Shown: in pieces, positions 51,678 through 61,322 of the stretch | Numbering within the stretch: position 1 is the first letter of the stretch | Layout: each line of letters begins with the position of its first letter | NCBI RefSeq assembly: GCF_016735115.1 | Contig: NZ_JAERQJ010000012.1 | Location: 1 to 64,000 of the forward strand | Reading direction: 5' to 3' | Length of the DNA stretch: 64,000 bases | Origin: Aquimarina mytili | GTDB taxonomy: Bacteria; Bacteroidota; Bacteroidia; Flavobacteriales; Flavobacteriaceae | The notes under the pieces: generated by a model | What the model saw: only the letters and a program-made list of their open reading frames with translations | What the model was told of the DNA's origin: nothing | Database searches by the model: none | Translations under genes and position numbers: made by a program

Positions 51678-51725
51678 AAATCTGGTCTGTATGTTTATAT
51701 CCAAATATGCAGACCAGATTTAATT
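51678..51725 (+). terminator. Hairpin between the tiny lipoprotein and the kinase gene
   Basis: AAATCTGGTCTG and CAGACCAGATTT form a perfect 12-bp stem (51678-51689, 51710-51721) with a 20-nt loop and a weak T-rich tail. It may end the lipoprotein transcript or attenuate read-through to the kinase. A TAATTTTG element at 51729-51736 lies just before the kinase ATG. Confidence 0.65.
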
Positions 51726-51740
51726 TAGTAATTTTGGGGA

Positions 51741-53705
51741 ATGAAACTTTGGCGCGTCAATTCCCCTTTTTTTATTTTGGTAGGGGTTATAATTTTATAT
51801 AGTATATCTTCGGTTTTTGGTCAACAACAGACAAAAATTACTAATTCACGACAAGAGATAGATAGTAGTTCTCTATATTATGCTTTAAGTGATAAGGACT
51901 CATTATCATTTTCTAAACGGTTACAGTACATAGCTTCTTTTTTGGACAGAGTTTATTTGGATAAACAAGATTCATTGATTTATTTAGGATTAATGCGGAA
52001 AACAAAGTTATTTGGAAAAATAAGAAGTTACGATAGTGCTTTTGTTTATTCTCAAAAATTATATGATTTGGCTCAAGAAAATCGAGATACGATTTATATG
52101 ATAAAGGCATATACTAAACTGGGACTTTACCATAAAAAAAACAATCAATTAGCTGAAGCCTTTAAATATTATAATGAAGCTTTTAAGATTTCTAGATTAG
52201 TTAATGATAGTATTGAATCAGGAGCAAGTTTACTTCAAATGTCAAATATTCAGGTAACTTTAGGTGATTATTCTGGGAGTAAGACGACTGCAATTGATGG
52301 GGTTAAATACATAGAGAATACTCCAGATATTAAGCGCCTTTCGGGGTTATATCATATAATTTCAGTTTCTAATTTAGAACAAAAAAACTATAATGAGGCA
52401 TTGAGGTATAATCAATTGGCTCTTGATCTTGGCAGTGATAGTATTTCTTCTAAAATCATAGGTAAGAATTATATGTTAGTTTTTAAAAATACACAAGCTA
52501 ATATATTTGCAGATCAAAAAAATTATAAAAAAGCAATATCTATTCTTTCTGGTTTAAAAGATAATTTAGTAATCCAAAATAACAAATATGAGTATGCCCG
52601 GGTATTAGATAATTTAGGGCATGTGAAATGGCTTCAAAATAAAGAGAATACAGAATCTCAAAAATTACTTCGAGATGCTTTAAAAATACGCAATGAAATA
52701 AATGACACTGGTGGATTAATAGCTAGTAATATCCACCTTACTAAATATTATTTAGATAAAGAAGAAGAATCAAAAGCATTGCATTTTGCGGAAGAAGCTT
52801 ATAAAAATGCCTTAGAGTTAAAAAGCCTAACCTCAATCATTGAAGCTCTGGGTTTTGTATTTCAGCTTAAAGACAATACTAATGAGGAAGCCAAGGTGTT
52901 TAATGAAACTTATCATAAGCTAAGCAAAATCAACCAAAGCAACCGCGAGATCTATGCCGTAACCAAGTATGAAAATGATAAACTCACCAACGAAAATTTA
53001 ATCCTAAAGGCAGAAACGGCAAAAAAAGATCGAGAAAAAATTATCTATCTTTTTGGCACCATTATCCTATTGCTGGCAGCTGGATTGATCTTTTATTTGC
53101 TTCAGCAACGACATAAAAGAGAAAAAATACGGGATGTTTTTAATGCCGAAACCCGTATTTCAAAAAAAATTCATGACGAGCTGGCCAACGATGTATATCA
53201 TGTGATGAATACCATTCAAAATAATACCGATGATCATGAAGTATTGGACAGATTAGAGGATATTTATAGCAGAACTCGAGATATTTCCAGAGAAAATAGC
53301 AGTTTTGATATTGGAGAAAATTATGCGCAAGAACTTAGCGGAATGCTAAGTAGTTATAGCTCTTATGATACAAAAATTATTATCAAAGATATTGATGACA
53401 TTAATTGGCAAGCTGTAAAACCCGAAAAAAAAATCGTGATACATCGCATTATACAAGAGCTAATGATCAATATGAAAAAACATAGCCAGGCAAGCCTTGT
53501 TGCGATCACTTTTAGAAAAAAAGGTAAAAAAACTGCGGAAATTAGTTATGCTGATAATGGGGTGGGAGTCGATAAAAATGAAATTTTTTATAGTAATGGA
53601 CTCCAGAATGCGGAAAACCGTATAAATTCAATTGGTGGATCATTTATCTTTGACTCAGAGAAAGGAAAAGGCTTTAAAGCCAAAATATTTTTCCGAGTTA
53701 AGTAA
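51741..53705 (+). CDS. TPR sensor histidine kinase (HisKA_3 / NarL-type)
   Basis: The 654-aa protein has a signal peptide (about 1-28, SSVFGQQQ), periplasmic TPR repeats (about 60-400, e.g. AYTKLGLYHKKNNQLAEAFKYYNEAFK), a coiled coil, one membrane helix (about 432-453), a dimerisation domain with KKIHDELANDVYHVMN (His478, followed by Asp-Glu as in NarX-type kinases) and HATPase_c (NMKKHSQASLVAI, YADNGVGVD, GLQNAENRI). It is 12 bp upstream of its LuxR-type response regulator. The periplasmic TPR region should bind a protein or peptide cue. Confidence 0.93.
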   Translation: MKLWRVNSPFFILVGVIILYSISSVFGQQQTKITNSRQEIDSSSLYYALSDKDSLSFSKRLQYIASFLDRVYLDKQDSLIYLGLMRKTKLFGKIRSYDSAFVYSQKLYDLAQENRDTIYMIKAYTKLGLYHKKNNQLAEAFKYYNEAFKISRLVNDSIESGASLLQMSNIQVTLGDYSGSKTTAIDGVKYIENTPDIKRLSGLYHIISVSNLEQKNYNEALRYNQLALDLGSDSISSKIIGKNYMLVFKNTQANIFADQKNYKKAISILSGLKDNLVIQNNKYEYARVLDNLGHVKWLQNKENTESQKLLRDALKIRNEINDTGGLIASNIHLTKYYLDKEEESKALHFAEEAYKNALELKSLTSIIEALGFVFQLKDNTNEEAKVFNETYHKLSKINQSNREIYAVTKYENDKLTNENLILKAETAKKDREKIIYLFGTIILLLAAGLIFYLLQQRHKREKIRDVFNAETRISKKIHDELANDVYHVMNTIQNNTDDHEVLDRLEDIYSRTRDISRENSSFDIGENYAQELSGMLSSYSSYDTKIIIKDIDDINWQAVKPEKKIVIHRIIQELMINMKKHSQASLVAITFRKKGKKTAEISYADNGVGVDKNEIFYSNGLQNAENRINSIGGSFIFDSEKGKGFKAKIFFRVK

Positions 53706-53717
53706 AATGAAAAGCTT

Positions 53718-54386
53718 ATGTTCAAGAAAATTTTGATCACAGAAGACCTTGGGAGTATCAATCATGGGATTGCCAATATCCTTTATGAAAGAACCGGAGT
53801 TGATAATATCCAACAAGCACAGTATTGCGATGAGGGGTACCTTAGATTTAAACGCGCCCATAAAGACAAAGATCCTTTTGATCTTATGATTACTGATCTA
53901 TCGTTTAAGACAAGTCACAGAGAGCGAGAAATGAGCTCAGGCGTGGAGCTAATTGAGGCTGCAAGGGCATTACAACCCGATATAAAAATTATTGTATACT
54001 CTATGGAGGATCGCCCCGGAAAAGTAAAATCATTTTTTACCGATCAGCATATCAACGGATATGTATGCAAGGGTCGAAAAGGTTTAAATGAATTAGTAAA
54101 ATCGGTTGATGAAGTATACAGAGGCAATACCTACCTGTCTCCGCAGTTAGAAAATGCAATGAGTAAGAATAATGTTTTTGAACTCAAGGACTATGATATT
54201 TTATTGCTAAAACATTTATCAGATGGCCTTACTCAAGAGCAAATAGGAGAGTATTTTAAGAAAAATCAAATATCACCTCATAGTGTAAGTTCTATAGAAA
54301 AACGATTGACCAAACTGAAATATAATTTTAAAGCCAAAAACTCAATCCACCTGGTAGCAATGACCAAAGATTTAGGGCTTTTATAA
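53718..54386 (+). CDS. Response regulator with C-terminal LuxR-like helix-turn-helix
   Basis: The 222-aa partner of the upstream kinase has a receiver domain (1 to about 125) with ILITEDLGSINHG, acceptor Asp60 in MITDLSF and the conserved Lys in VCKGRKG, followed by a DNA-binding region (about 150-215, DYDILLLKHLSDGLTQEQIGEYFKKN..SPHSVSSIEKRLTKLKYNF). The HTH diverges from classic LuxR and resembles the Bacteroidetes variant. Its targets may include the nearby secreted-protein genes; that is inference. A terminator follows at 54459-54486. Confidence 0.9.
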   Translation: MFKKILITEDLGSINHGIANILYERTGVDNIQQAQYCDEGYLRFKRAHKDKDPFDLMITDLSFKTSHREREMSSGVELIEAARALQPDIKIIVYSMEDRPGKVKSFFTDQHINGYVCKGRKGLNELVKSVDEVYRGNTYLSPQLENAMSKNNVFELKDYDILLLKHLSDGLTQEQIGEYFKKNQISPHSVSSIEKRLTKLKYNFKAKNSIHLVAMTKDLGLL

Positions 54387-54458
54387 CAATACGTTCTTGC
54401 ATATATAAAACTTTGGCGAGCCGATATGCAAGCATTGGATTTAGATTATAATCCATAA

Positions 54459-54486
54459 AAAAAACCGAGATGCCTCGGTTTTTTTG
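54459..54486 (+). terminator. Terminator after the response regulator
   Basis: AAAACCGAGA, a short loop and CCTCGGTTTTTTTG form a strong hairpin with a T-run. The sequence from here to 54700 has no gene that I can support. Confidence 0.85.
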
Positions 54487-54701
54487 TTTGTGATATATGG
54501 ATATTAATTAAGTATCATAAAAACTAATAGCTACTGTATTTAGAAAATATATCATTAAAGCCATTGCCAAAAAAATCGGGTTTAATTCTACAGAGAGTTT
54601 TCTAAAAAGTTTTATAAAAAAACTGGAATTCATCCTTCTTATTTTATTAAAAAGTTAGAAGAGCAAGAATAAAAATGTACAACTACTAAAGTTTTTGATA
54701 A

Positions 54702-54786
54702 GAAAATTACTGTTCTCGATAGTTCTGCTGAGGTTATCGAAGTACACTTCTCCTAAAGTCGAAGCATTCGAACTGACGTAATTTTC
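54702..54786. repeat. Long palindromic element, family member
   Basis: Outer arms GAAAATTAC / GTAATTTTC are perfect over 9 bp (54702-54710, 54778-54786). Inside are TGTTCTCGAT next to the left arm and CGAACTGAC next to the right arm, as in the larger copy at 61846-61959. Short CGAAG-type repeats fill the middle. The 170 bp between this element and the next small gene are AT-rich. Confidence 0.5.
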
Positions 54787-54954
54787 CTATATCGAATCCG
54801 TGTTGTTTTAATAGGTTGGTATTCAGTGTTTTGTGAATGTTTTTTACGATACCGAATTTATAAAACACGACCCCTTATTTTATAAATTACGACATACTTC
54901 TCTTGCAAATCACCTGTATTGCCTCATACTTTTGATCTCAACAAAAACGATTGT

Positions 54955-55194
54955 ATGCACGCCTACCCACAACACCAAAAGCATCATTATTTAGCCGATA
55001 TTTTACAGGCATTACACCTTACTATGGATCAGTTTATCTACAACCCGATACACCATAGTCATTATGAAACCATTCTCTTCCGTTGGATCCTCAAACTGTA
55101 TCAAAAACAAACCCCTGCAGAACATGCCATACAAGTGATTTATATAACAAGAAATACGTTTGTACTAGAGGAGAGTATTGGTGTCAAAAATTAA
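54955..55194 (+). CDS. Hypothetical small protein, 79 aa
   Basis: The start at ATG 54955 (MHAYPQHQKHHYLADILQ) is preferred over an in-frame TTG at 54919. The product is rich in His, Tyr and Gln, with HYLADILQALHLTMDQFIYNP and FRWILKLYQKQTPAEHAIQVIYI. It has no signal peptide or membrane helix. I do not recognise it. It lies in the accessory region near the HTH gene. The coding evidence is moderate. Confidence 0.5.
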   Translation: MHAYPQHQKHHYLADILQALHLTMDQFIYNPIHHSHYETILFRWILKLYQKQTPAEHAIQVIYITRNTFVLEESIGVKN

Positions 55195-55320
55195 GAAGGT
55201 AAAATGGAAGGGGTAATAAGTGGGTAAATATAAGTGGATAGCTTCTTTCTATGATGAGGATAATTTCTAACTACGAAGCATCTACGGTAAAGTAACAATT
55301 AAAAAGAAAGGGAAAACAAT

Positions 55321-55584
55321 ATGAATATTCTTATCAAACAAATAGAGCTTATAGAAAGAGTCGATAGATTGGTTCGTATGCAGGCTACGGGTACACCAGA
55401 TGATTTTGCCTACAAACTTGGGATCTCAAAAACCAAGCTGTACCGTATCATAAATGTAATGAAACAACTTGGCGCTCCTATAGAGTATGATCATAACCTA
55501 CAAAGTTTTGTGTATGAAAAAGCCGTAGGGTTTACCGTTGGTTTTTTTGATAAAGAACGTATGGGTGGACGCATGAGTGTTTGA
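55321..55584 (+). CDS. Small helix-turn-helix protein
   Basis: The 87-aa protein is almost entirely a winged-helix/HTH unit: IELIERVDRLVRMQATGTPDDFAYKLGISKTKLYRIINVMKQLGAPIEYDHNLQSFVYE, with the recognition helix in SKTKLYRIINVMKQ and a wing after it. This is the HTH_11-like fold seen at the N-terminus of WYL-domain regulators, but there is no ligand domain. It probably binds DNA near the T9SS and peptidase-like genes. A tandem repeat follows downstream. Confidence 0.8.
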   Translation: MNILIKQIELIERVDRLVRMQATGTPDDFAYKLGISKTKLYRIINVMKQLGAPIEYDHNLQSFVYEKAVGFTVGFFDKERMGGRMSV

Positions 55585-55770
55585 GCTTACTTATAGAGAT
55601 ACTCATCTAGTTAGTATCTCCCCGAACATTGAGCGAAGCCGAAATGTGAGCGAAGTCATGATGTGAATGGAACCAAAATATTACAAACACAAACTTTAAC
55701 ATTTAGAACCCTCCCAGTATCGAAAAATGAAACTATGATGTCGTAATCTTGTATAAGAAATATCGTAATA

Positions 55771-56270
55771 ACCTTAAAACCAAACCTATGATATACCAAA
55801 CCTGTGAATAATAAATTTTCGTCAGTTTGAGTGCCAAATCTGTGATTTGGTGTATCGAAACAAGAAAATTTGGATTACACTATATTTCTCGATATGATTT
55901 TTTATAAAAAACTACTCGAAGAGACGTAGTTGTTCTTATTTATAATTCAGGATAATACATATTGAGAAAATAAAGTCTGAATACTCATATCTTAATACTC
56001 AATACTATACTAACAACCTTAAAGCCAGGCCTATGATATACCAAACCTGTGAATAATAAATTTTCGTTAGTTTGAGTGCCAAATCTGTGATTTGGAGTAT
56101 CGAAAACAAGAAAATTTGGATTACTCTATATTTCTCGATACAATTTTTTTATAAAAAACCACTCGAAGAGACGTAGTTGTTCTTATTTATAATTCAGGAT
56201 AATACATATTGAGAAAAAAGGTCTCTATACTCATATCTCAATACTCAATACTATACTAACAACCTTAAAA
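55771..56270. repeat. Tandem repeat, 245-246 bp unit, two copies plus a partial third
   Basis: Copy 1 runs 55771-56015, copy 2 56016-56261, and the start of copy 3 is seen at 56262-56270. The copies are nearly identical. Each contains a palindrome with arms AAATTTTC / GAAAATTT around a CCAAATC-TGT-GATTTGG hairpin (55813-55871 and 56058-56117), plus ACTCGAAGAGACG and a run of ATACTCAATACT-like repeats. There is no ORF. The flanks (55585-55770 and 56271-56594) hold GAGCGAAGCC and CTTCGACTTCGCTCAGC-type short repeats and no gene. Confidence 0.75.
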
Positions 56271-56594
56271 CCAATGTATATGACAAACCAACGATCCCCT
56301 TAGACTTCGACTTCGCTCAGCCTAAGAATATAGTACGTACTGAGCGGAGCCAAAATGAGCGCACTTAGGCATTCACAAACACTTTGATGATCCTGACCGA
56401 TTAAGAGGATAACTCTTAAGGTCATTATATACAGCAAAAAAACAATGGTTTTTTAGCTGTACAGGGATTTGTATACTCTGTTTTTAGATAAAAAATCAAG
56501 TACCAAAAATTCTAAAAAACATGAACTAAAAATCTCTCAATACTCAATACTAAGTACTCAGTACTACATAAATTAACTTTTAAAACAAATAAAA

Positions 56595-58151
56595 ATGAAC
56601 AAATCAAATCTTTTTGGGCTACTCTTGTTTGCCCTATGTTTTGTGTATCATAGTTATGCACAACCAACCTGTGATCAAAAAGCAGAAGATGTTTTACGCA
56701 ACAAATCACAATTTCAGAACTTTCCTCCTGAGTTAATAGATGAACTGATCGAATATATCACTCCTTGTGCCGAAGAGTCTTATGGAAAAACCAATCCATC
56801 ATCAGCTTATGCCAAGGGCTTACTTCATTTACAAAAAGGAGATTATACTACACTTTTTGGCAGACGTAAAGAACTATCCTATTTACACATTTTCAGGGCA
56901 GCATATTATAAATATCCTGCTGCTATGCTTACGCATGGGATCAACTTGTTAACCAATAAATATAAAGAGGAGTATTATATTAATTATGCTACCATATCTA
57001 ATGATCTTGAAACCTTAATTACCCAGGATTATAAAAAGGATATTGCTCATTACATCCTTGGATATCTTAGCCTTAAAAACCTGGTATCTAATGATGATTT
57101 TACCAATACCAATTTAGTCAATAAAGCCAAGATGCATTTTGAAAGCAGTAACCACCCTATGGCAAAACACTGGCTGGCGATTATGCATTATTTTGGATAT
57201 GGGGTGCCCAGAGATAAAGCGAAGGCTTTACAGATGTTATCTGATAATGATATCTTTAATAGTCAAACTCTAAAAGAATACCTACAACATCAAAATAACG
57301 ATTGGATCCCGATCTCTGCCGAAGAGCGTTTAGCTTCTTTAGAAGGATATAGCACAAATTACGCCCCGGTTACTGTGATTGGAAGTGGAAAAACGACCTT
57401 TCAGGGGCATTTTATTGAGTATAACTGGCCGGCTACAGGAGTTGCAAGATATATCCCTGTAACCTTATCGATAACCGTTCGCGAAGAACATGATACGTAT
57501 AGAAAAGTTAGGCTAGAATTAACTATGAATGGAGAAACCTTAATTAGTGACAACGATCTACGAAAAAATGGAACTCATAATAATGAGCTGTATATCAACT
57601 TTGGTCAGTTTTTACCACTCAGGCTTCCATCGCTAGAAAATATGATGCAGGACCATCCTGATAAAAATACCCATACCTACAGTATTAAAAGGCTATCTTT
57701 TAAAGAAGCAATAATAGATGGTAAGCAGGCCTTAATCGTAAAACCAGCATTCACCACAAAAATTGTAGAATTAAATGAAGAGGTGCATACTCCAATACGC
57801 ATGGTGTTGTATCCAGAAGCACCCACGGCTACCATGGTCATTGCCGCTTCAACAGCTACAGACTTAAAGGAAGCTACTCCAATAGTTGTTGATAAAGATT
57901 TTGCTACGGTTTCTCCTAATCCTATAGGCGATCAGTTTAATATCACCTATACCTTACCCAGGGCTGTAGAAGTACAAACAGCTGTATATGATTTTTATGG
58001 TCAACAGCGTATACAAGTCCCTGGTAGAGTAAATACTGATAACGGAGAACAGACTATTACCATCGATAGCTCCAGGCTCCCTAGTGGTACGTATATCATA
58101 CAAATGACCATAGACGGGAAGCCGTATAGTAAAATGGTCATCAAAGAATAA
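56595..58151 (+). CDS. T9SS-secreted protein with Sel1-like repeats and C-terminal sorting domain
   Basis: The 518-aa protein has a signal peptide ending SYAQ. The N-terminal half is alpha-helical with a Sel1-like unit (AKHWLAIMHYFGYGVPRDKAKALQML), the middle is beta-rich, and the last 80 residues (from about 436, ATVSPNPIGDQFNITYTL, YDFYGQQ, YIIQMTIDGKPYSKMVIKE) are a type A T9SS sorting domain. It should be exported through the outer membrane by T9SS and attached or released. It starts an apparent operon with the peptidase-like protein 21 bp downstream. Confidence 0.88.
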   Translation: MNKSNLFGLLLFALCFVYHSYAQPTCDQKAEDVLRNKSQFQNFPPELIDELIEYITPCAEESYGKTNPSSAYAKGLLHLQKGDYTTLFGRRKELSYLHIFRAAYYKYPAAMLTHGINLLTNKYKEEYYINYATISNDLETLITQDYKKDIAHYILGYLSLKNLVSNDDFTNTNLVNKAKMHFESSNHPMAKHWLAIMHYFGYGVPRDKAKALQMLSDNDIFNSQTLKEYLQHQNNDWIPISAEERLASLEGYSTNYAPVTVIGSGKTTFQGHFIEYNWPATGVARYIPVTLSITVREEHDTYRKVRLELTMNGETLISDNDLRKNGTHNNELYINFGQFLPLRLPSLENMMQDHPDKNTHTYSIKRLSFKEAIIDGKQALIVKPAFTTKIVELNEEVHTPIRMVLYPEAPTATMVIAASTATDLKEATPIVVDKDFATVSPNPIGDQFNITYTLPRAVEVQTAVYDFYGQQRIQVPGRVNTDNGEQTITIDSSRLPSGTYIIQMTIDGKPYSKMVIKE

Positions 58152-58172
58152 TAATCACACAATCTTACAACA

Positions 58173-60575
58173 ATGAAAATACTATATAAATTATGCATAC
58201 TAGGGATATTATGCCTGGTATCAAACATCACATACGCACAGATTAATCAATATTCTAATGATGGTAAAGTCGTTGCTTTAGATGATCCGGGAGGAGGTAA
58301 TGAAGGGTTAAATTGTTTCTGTTTTGGTCCTGTTAATTTTGGATTGTTTAACAATGCTATATCACCTATAGCAGTGGGTAATGAAAGGAATGAGTTTTTG
58401 TATCGGCAAGAATTGTTACTGGCTCAAAAAATTGATCCTGATGGTATAAATTATTATCAATTATATCAAGAGTTTAACCTTCCGAGTAGTTATAACTTTT
58501 CATTTCTTCTCTACAACTATATAAGAACTAAAGAAACGAATACTGTAGCCCAGGATTATTATGTGGATGTTGATCAGTATTTTAAAGAAAAAAATGTATT
58601 TAATAGAGATGTTCTAAATAGCTCTACATTACACCATAAGATTCTTGATATTAGACAGCGAGAAGGAAATGGGATAAGTGCCAGTTATGGAGATTTAAAA
58701 TATAATGGAACCAGGCTTAAGGATATATCAGATCCAGATGTATTGCAATTTATGACGTATGAGCTTGCTTTGCGAGAGCAGCAAAGAGATGCTTATAGAG
58801 GATATAATGTAGATGCAACCAAACTTGAGGATGCTAAAGGAAGAGGGATGTTAGAGAATAAGTTAACAGAAATCTATATGCACTACTATGATGGATTAAG
58901 TTACGAAGATCAAATACGCTATGTTACACGATTTAGGATTGCAGATTTTAGCCAGGATCGAAGCATTTTGATCGAGAGTCACCTCAATTTTAATGCTATT
59001 TTTAGATTAGATAGTGATAATCCTACTCTAACCAAAGAACTGGGAGATTATCTACTTTCTTTTCCGTATAATATTACTATTGATCCTCCAGTTTTTAATG
59101 AAATATCTGATGGTACAGCCTTGTATAATCTCGCTCTTAGTAATATGGGTGCAACAACTTCTAATTTTTTATTGTTTTCAGGGCTTAACTTTAGAAGTGT
59201 TTTAGAAGGGAATACCTATAGTCGGGGGATACTAGATAGGGTAGTAAACACGACCAGTATGTACCAAAATAATCAACCATTTACAGGGGCTTTTGATCCG
59301 TATATTACTGCCGGATCAGGAACATCTTTAAGCTTACCCACGGATTTGGGCGTGGACCTTGCGTATAAGTTTACCTTTAATACTGCAGGAGAAATTAATG
59401 GACTAAGAGGGTATAGTAATATGCTGTATGATTTATTTAACCTGGATGATAATCATAGAGCCTTAGAGGGCTCATTAATGAGAGCATTTTTTAATGCAGA
59501 TCAACATAATCTTTACACACTTACAGATGATCAACTAGCCAGGCTGTTTAATTTTAGTACCGTATACCCTTATGGTACATATAGATTTAACTTCTTTTTA
59601 GAATATGCAAATACAGGTATTAAGGGAATTTTAGAACAAAATAATATCGATTTCTTTACGATGTTGGATCGCCCCTATGTGATCGAGGGGACCATCGCAT
59701 TATTAAACAATCAACCTTTTGATTTTGCTTTTAGAGAGATGGTGTATGATCTTTCTAATGCTTTAAGTCTAAATCAAGATCAAAAAGATTGGTTGATTGA
59801 CCATAGAGCAGAAGCCGAAGCACTTGATCAATATTATACAACTACCAACAATATAAACTTTGCCAATGAAGCATTAAATGCGTGGATGAATGGAGGAGAT
59901 GTGGATTTTGATGAAAGAGTAATTGAAGAAGAAAGTTTTGAGAATTCAAAAGCCAATTGTGTGTACGAAAAACTAAAAGAGCGGAGTCAAGGTCTTAGAG
60001 ATCTTATAAGAAATTTTCTTATAACGAATCCTGTTAATGCTGATTTAACTTTTAGAGTTGCACCGATACAACATCCAAACCCTCTTGTTATACCCAATGC
60101 AAACACAAGTTCACCACGAAACGGTATGATTACTATAACTATTAATGAAAATAACCTTGCGGATAGAACTGAACTTGGTTTAGCGCGAACCATTGTTCAT
60201 GAAGCAATACATGCTAATATGTATCGGCAGTTATTACAAGTTTTTAATAATAACGGTAGTATTAGTGGTATATCTCATTCTAGGTTTCAACAAATTTTGA
60301 ATGAAAATAAGTTCCCAGATATGTTTGCTGCTATTAGACAATATGGATTCGATAGATTTCAACACGACCTAATGGCAGAGAAATATCTTGGTATCATTGT
60401 TGATGCTATAAAAGCGTATGATAAAAACCAGCATTCTGAACAATTTTACAAAGATTTGGCTTGGGGAGGACTGCATAATACTGAGGCATACAGAGAACTT
60501 CCAGATAGTGAAGAAAGGAGAATAGAACAAGTAATAGAGAACTTTAATGCAACTGGCAATAAAATATGTGAATAA
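58173..60575 (+). CDS. Large secreted protein with C-terminal HExxH metallopeptidase-like domain (effector candidate)
   Basis: The 800-aa protein has a signal peptide ending TYAQ. Residues 30-570 are a long unrecognised region with no T9SS domain. From about 575, LNQDQKDWLIDHRAEAEALDQYY, DVDFDERVIEEE and NCVYEKLKERS form a linker, then a C-terminal domain with TIVHEAIHANM (HExxH at 676-680), FQHDLMAEKY with His731 about 50 residues later, and YKDLAWGGLHNTEAY. I recall such linker-plus-HExxH endings on diverse Bacteroidetes secreted proteins, consistent with a toxin-like tip. Zinc peptidase activity is predicted from motif only. Confidence 0.8.
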   Translation: MKILYKLCILGILCLVSNITYAQINQYSNDGKVVALDDPGGGNEGLNCFCFGPVNFGLFNNAISPIAVGNERNEFLYRQELLLAQKIDPDGINYYQLYQEFNLPSSYNFSFLLYNYIRTKETNTVAQDYYVDVDQYFKEKNVFNRDVLNSSTLHHKILDIRQREGNGISASYGDLKYNGTRLKDISDPDVLQFMTYELALREQQRDAYRGYNVDATKLEDAKGRGMLENKLTEIYMHYYDGLSYEDQIRYVTRFRIADFSQDRSILIESHLNFNAIFRLDSDNPTLTKELGDYLLSFPYNITIDPPVFNEISDGTALYNLALSNMGATTSNFLLFSGLNFRSVLEGNTYSRGILDRVVNTTSMYQNNQPFTGAFDPYITAGSGTSLSLPTDLGVDLAYKFTFNTAGEINGLRGYSNMLYDLFNLDDNHRALEGSLMRAFFNADQHNLYTLTDDQLARLFNFSTVYPYGTYRFNFFLEYANTGIKGILEQNNIDFFTMLDRPYVIEGTIALLNNQPFDFAFREMVYDLSNALSLNQDQKDWLIDHRAEAEALDQYYTTTNNINFANEALNAWMNGGDVDFDERVIEEESFENSKANCVYEKLKERSQGLRDLIRNFLITNPVNADLTFRVAPIQHPNPLVIPNANTSSPRNGMITITINENNLADRTELGLARTIVHEAIHANMYRQLLQVFNNNGSISGISHSRFQQILNENKFPDMFAAIRQYGFDRFQHDLMAEKYLGIIVDAIKAYDKNQHSEQFYKDLAWGGLHNTEAYRELPDSEERRIEQVIENFNATGNKICE

Positions 60576-60994
60576 TGAAATATATATTGTTTTTAACTAC
60601 TTTATTATTAATCTCTTGTAATGAAAAATCGGAAAAAATTTATATGTTGATTGATAAAGACGACAAACTTATAGTAAAAGAAAATAGGTACTATCATCTT
60701 TTTGAAAATGAAGAACAATTGTTAGAATATAAAAGGGTGAAAAATTATAAACCTAACGATGTTCTCCAATTAACCGATACAATTGAGTTTAAGGACCAGC
60801 CTTTTTGTCCAGGCGCTAGTTTTTCAACGAGTAAAGAAAAAAATATTGATTTAAAAGCATTTAATGCATTACACCTCGTAAATAGAAAATCATTATTTCA
60901 AAGAAAAGAGACAATTTTCGAAATATACTTTGTTGAAAAAAAATCCAATAATAATTTCTCAGTTAAAAAAGGACATGTATTGATCTGTGAATAA
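60575..60994 (+). CDS. Small lipoprotein overlapping the peptidase-like gene; possible protector
   Basis: The 139-aa predicted lipoprotein has the signal MKYILFLTTLLLISC with Cys15. Its A of ATG is the last base of the upstream stop codon, so the two are strictly coupled. The mature part is charged and has RYYHLFENEEQLLEYKRVKNY and FEIYFVEKK. No family is recognised. The size, lipid anchor and overlap are what a toxin-immunity pair would show, but a maturation or anchoring role is equally possible. A terminator follows at 61061-61093. Confidence 0.75.
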   Translation: MKYILFLTTLLLISCNEKSEKIYMLIDKDDKLIVKENRYYHLFENEEQLLEYKRVKNYKPNDVLQLTDTIEFKDQPFCPGASFSTSKEKNIDLKAFNALHLVNRKSLFQRKETIFEIYFVEKKSNNNFSVKKGHVLICE

Positions 60995-61060
60995 AGATGT
61001 AGCATTTTTTCCCTTATTAATGCTAGAATGTCTAGTTATAAGAAATACAGAATAAACAAT

Positions 61061-61093
61061 AAAAGCTATGGTATATGTAGTACCATAGCTTTT
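61061..61093 (+). terminator. Terminator of the secreted-protein operon
   Basis: AAAAGCTATGGTA and TACCATAGCTTTT form a perfect 13-bp stem with a 7-nt loop and a T-rich tail. The stretch from here to 61322 holds no supported gene. Confidence 0.85.
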
Positions 61094-61322
61094 GTATTTT
61101 ATAACATAATAATAAAGACAGAAGTTGCAAACTTGCGTCAGCTCTAAGGCAACGAATTAATCTACAGTTTAAGCAAGTGGCTTCATAACATTCACAATTC
61201 ATCAATCGTAATTCGTCAATCAAAAATAACTTTCTCAGTCCCGGAAAATGAAACTGGGATGTTTTACTATTGTAATGAATTTAAAATTTAACCAAATATA
61301 TAACACACAAAAACACACCAAC

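Noticed and set aside
55771-56270. Possible CRISPR array
   Set aside because: The repeat unit is 245 bp with no short-repeat/spacer pattern and no cas genes.
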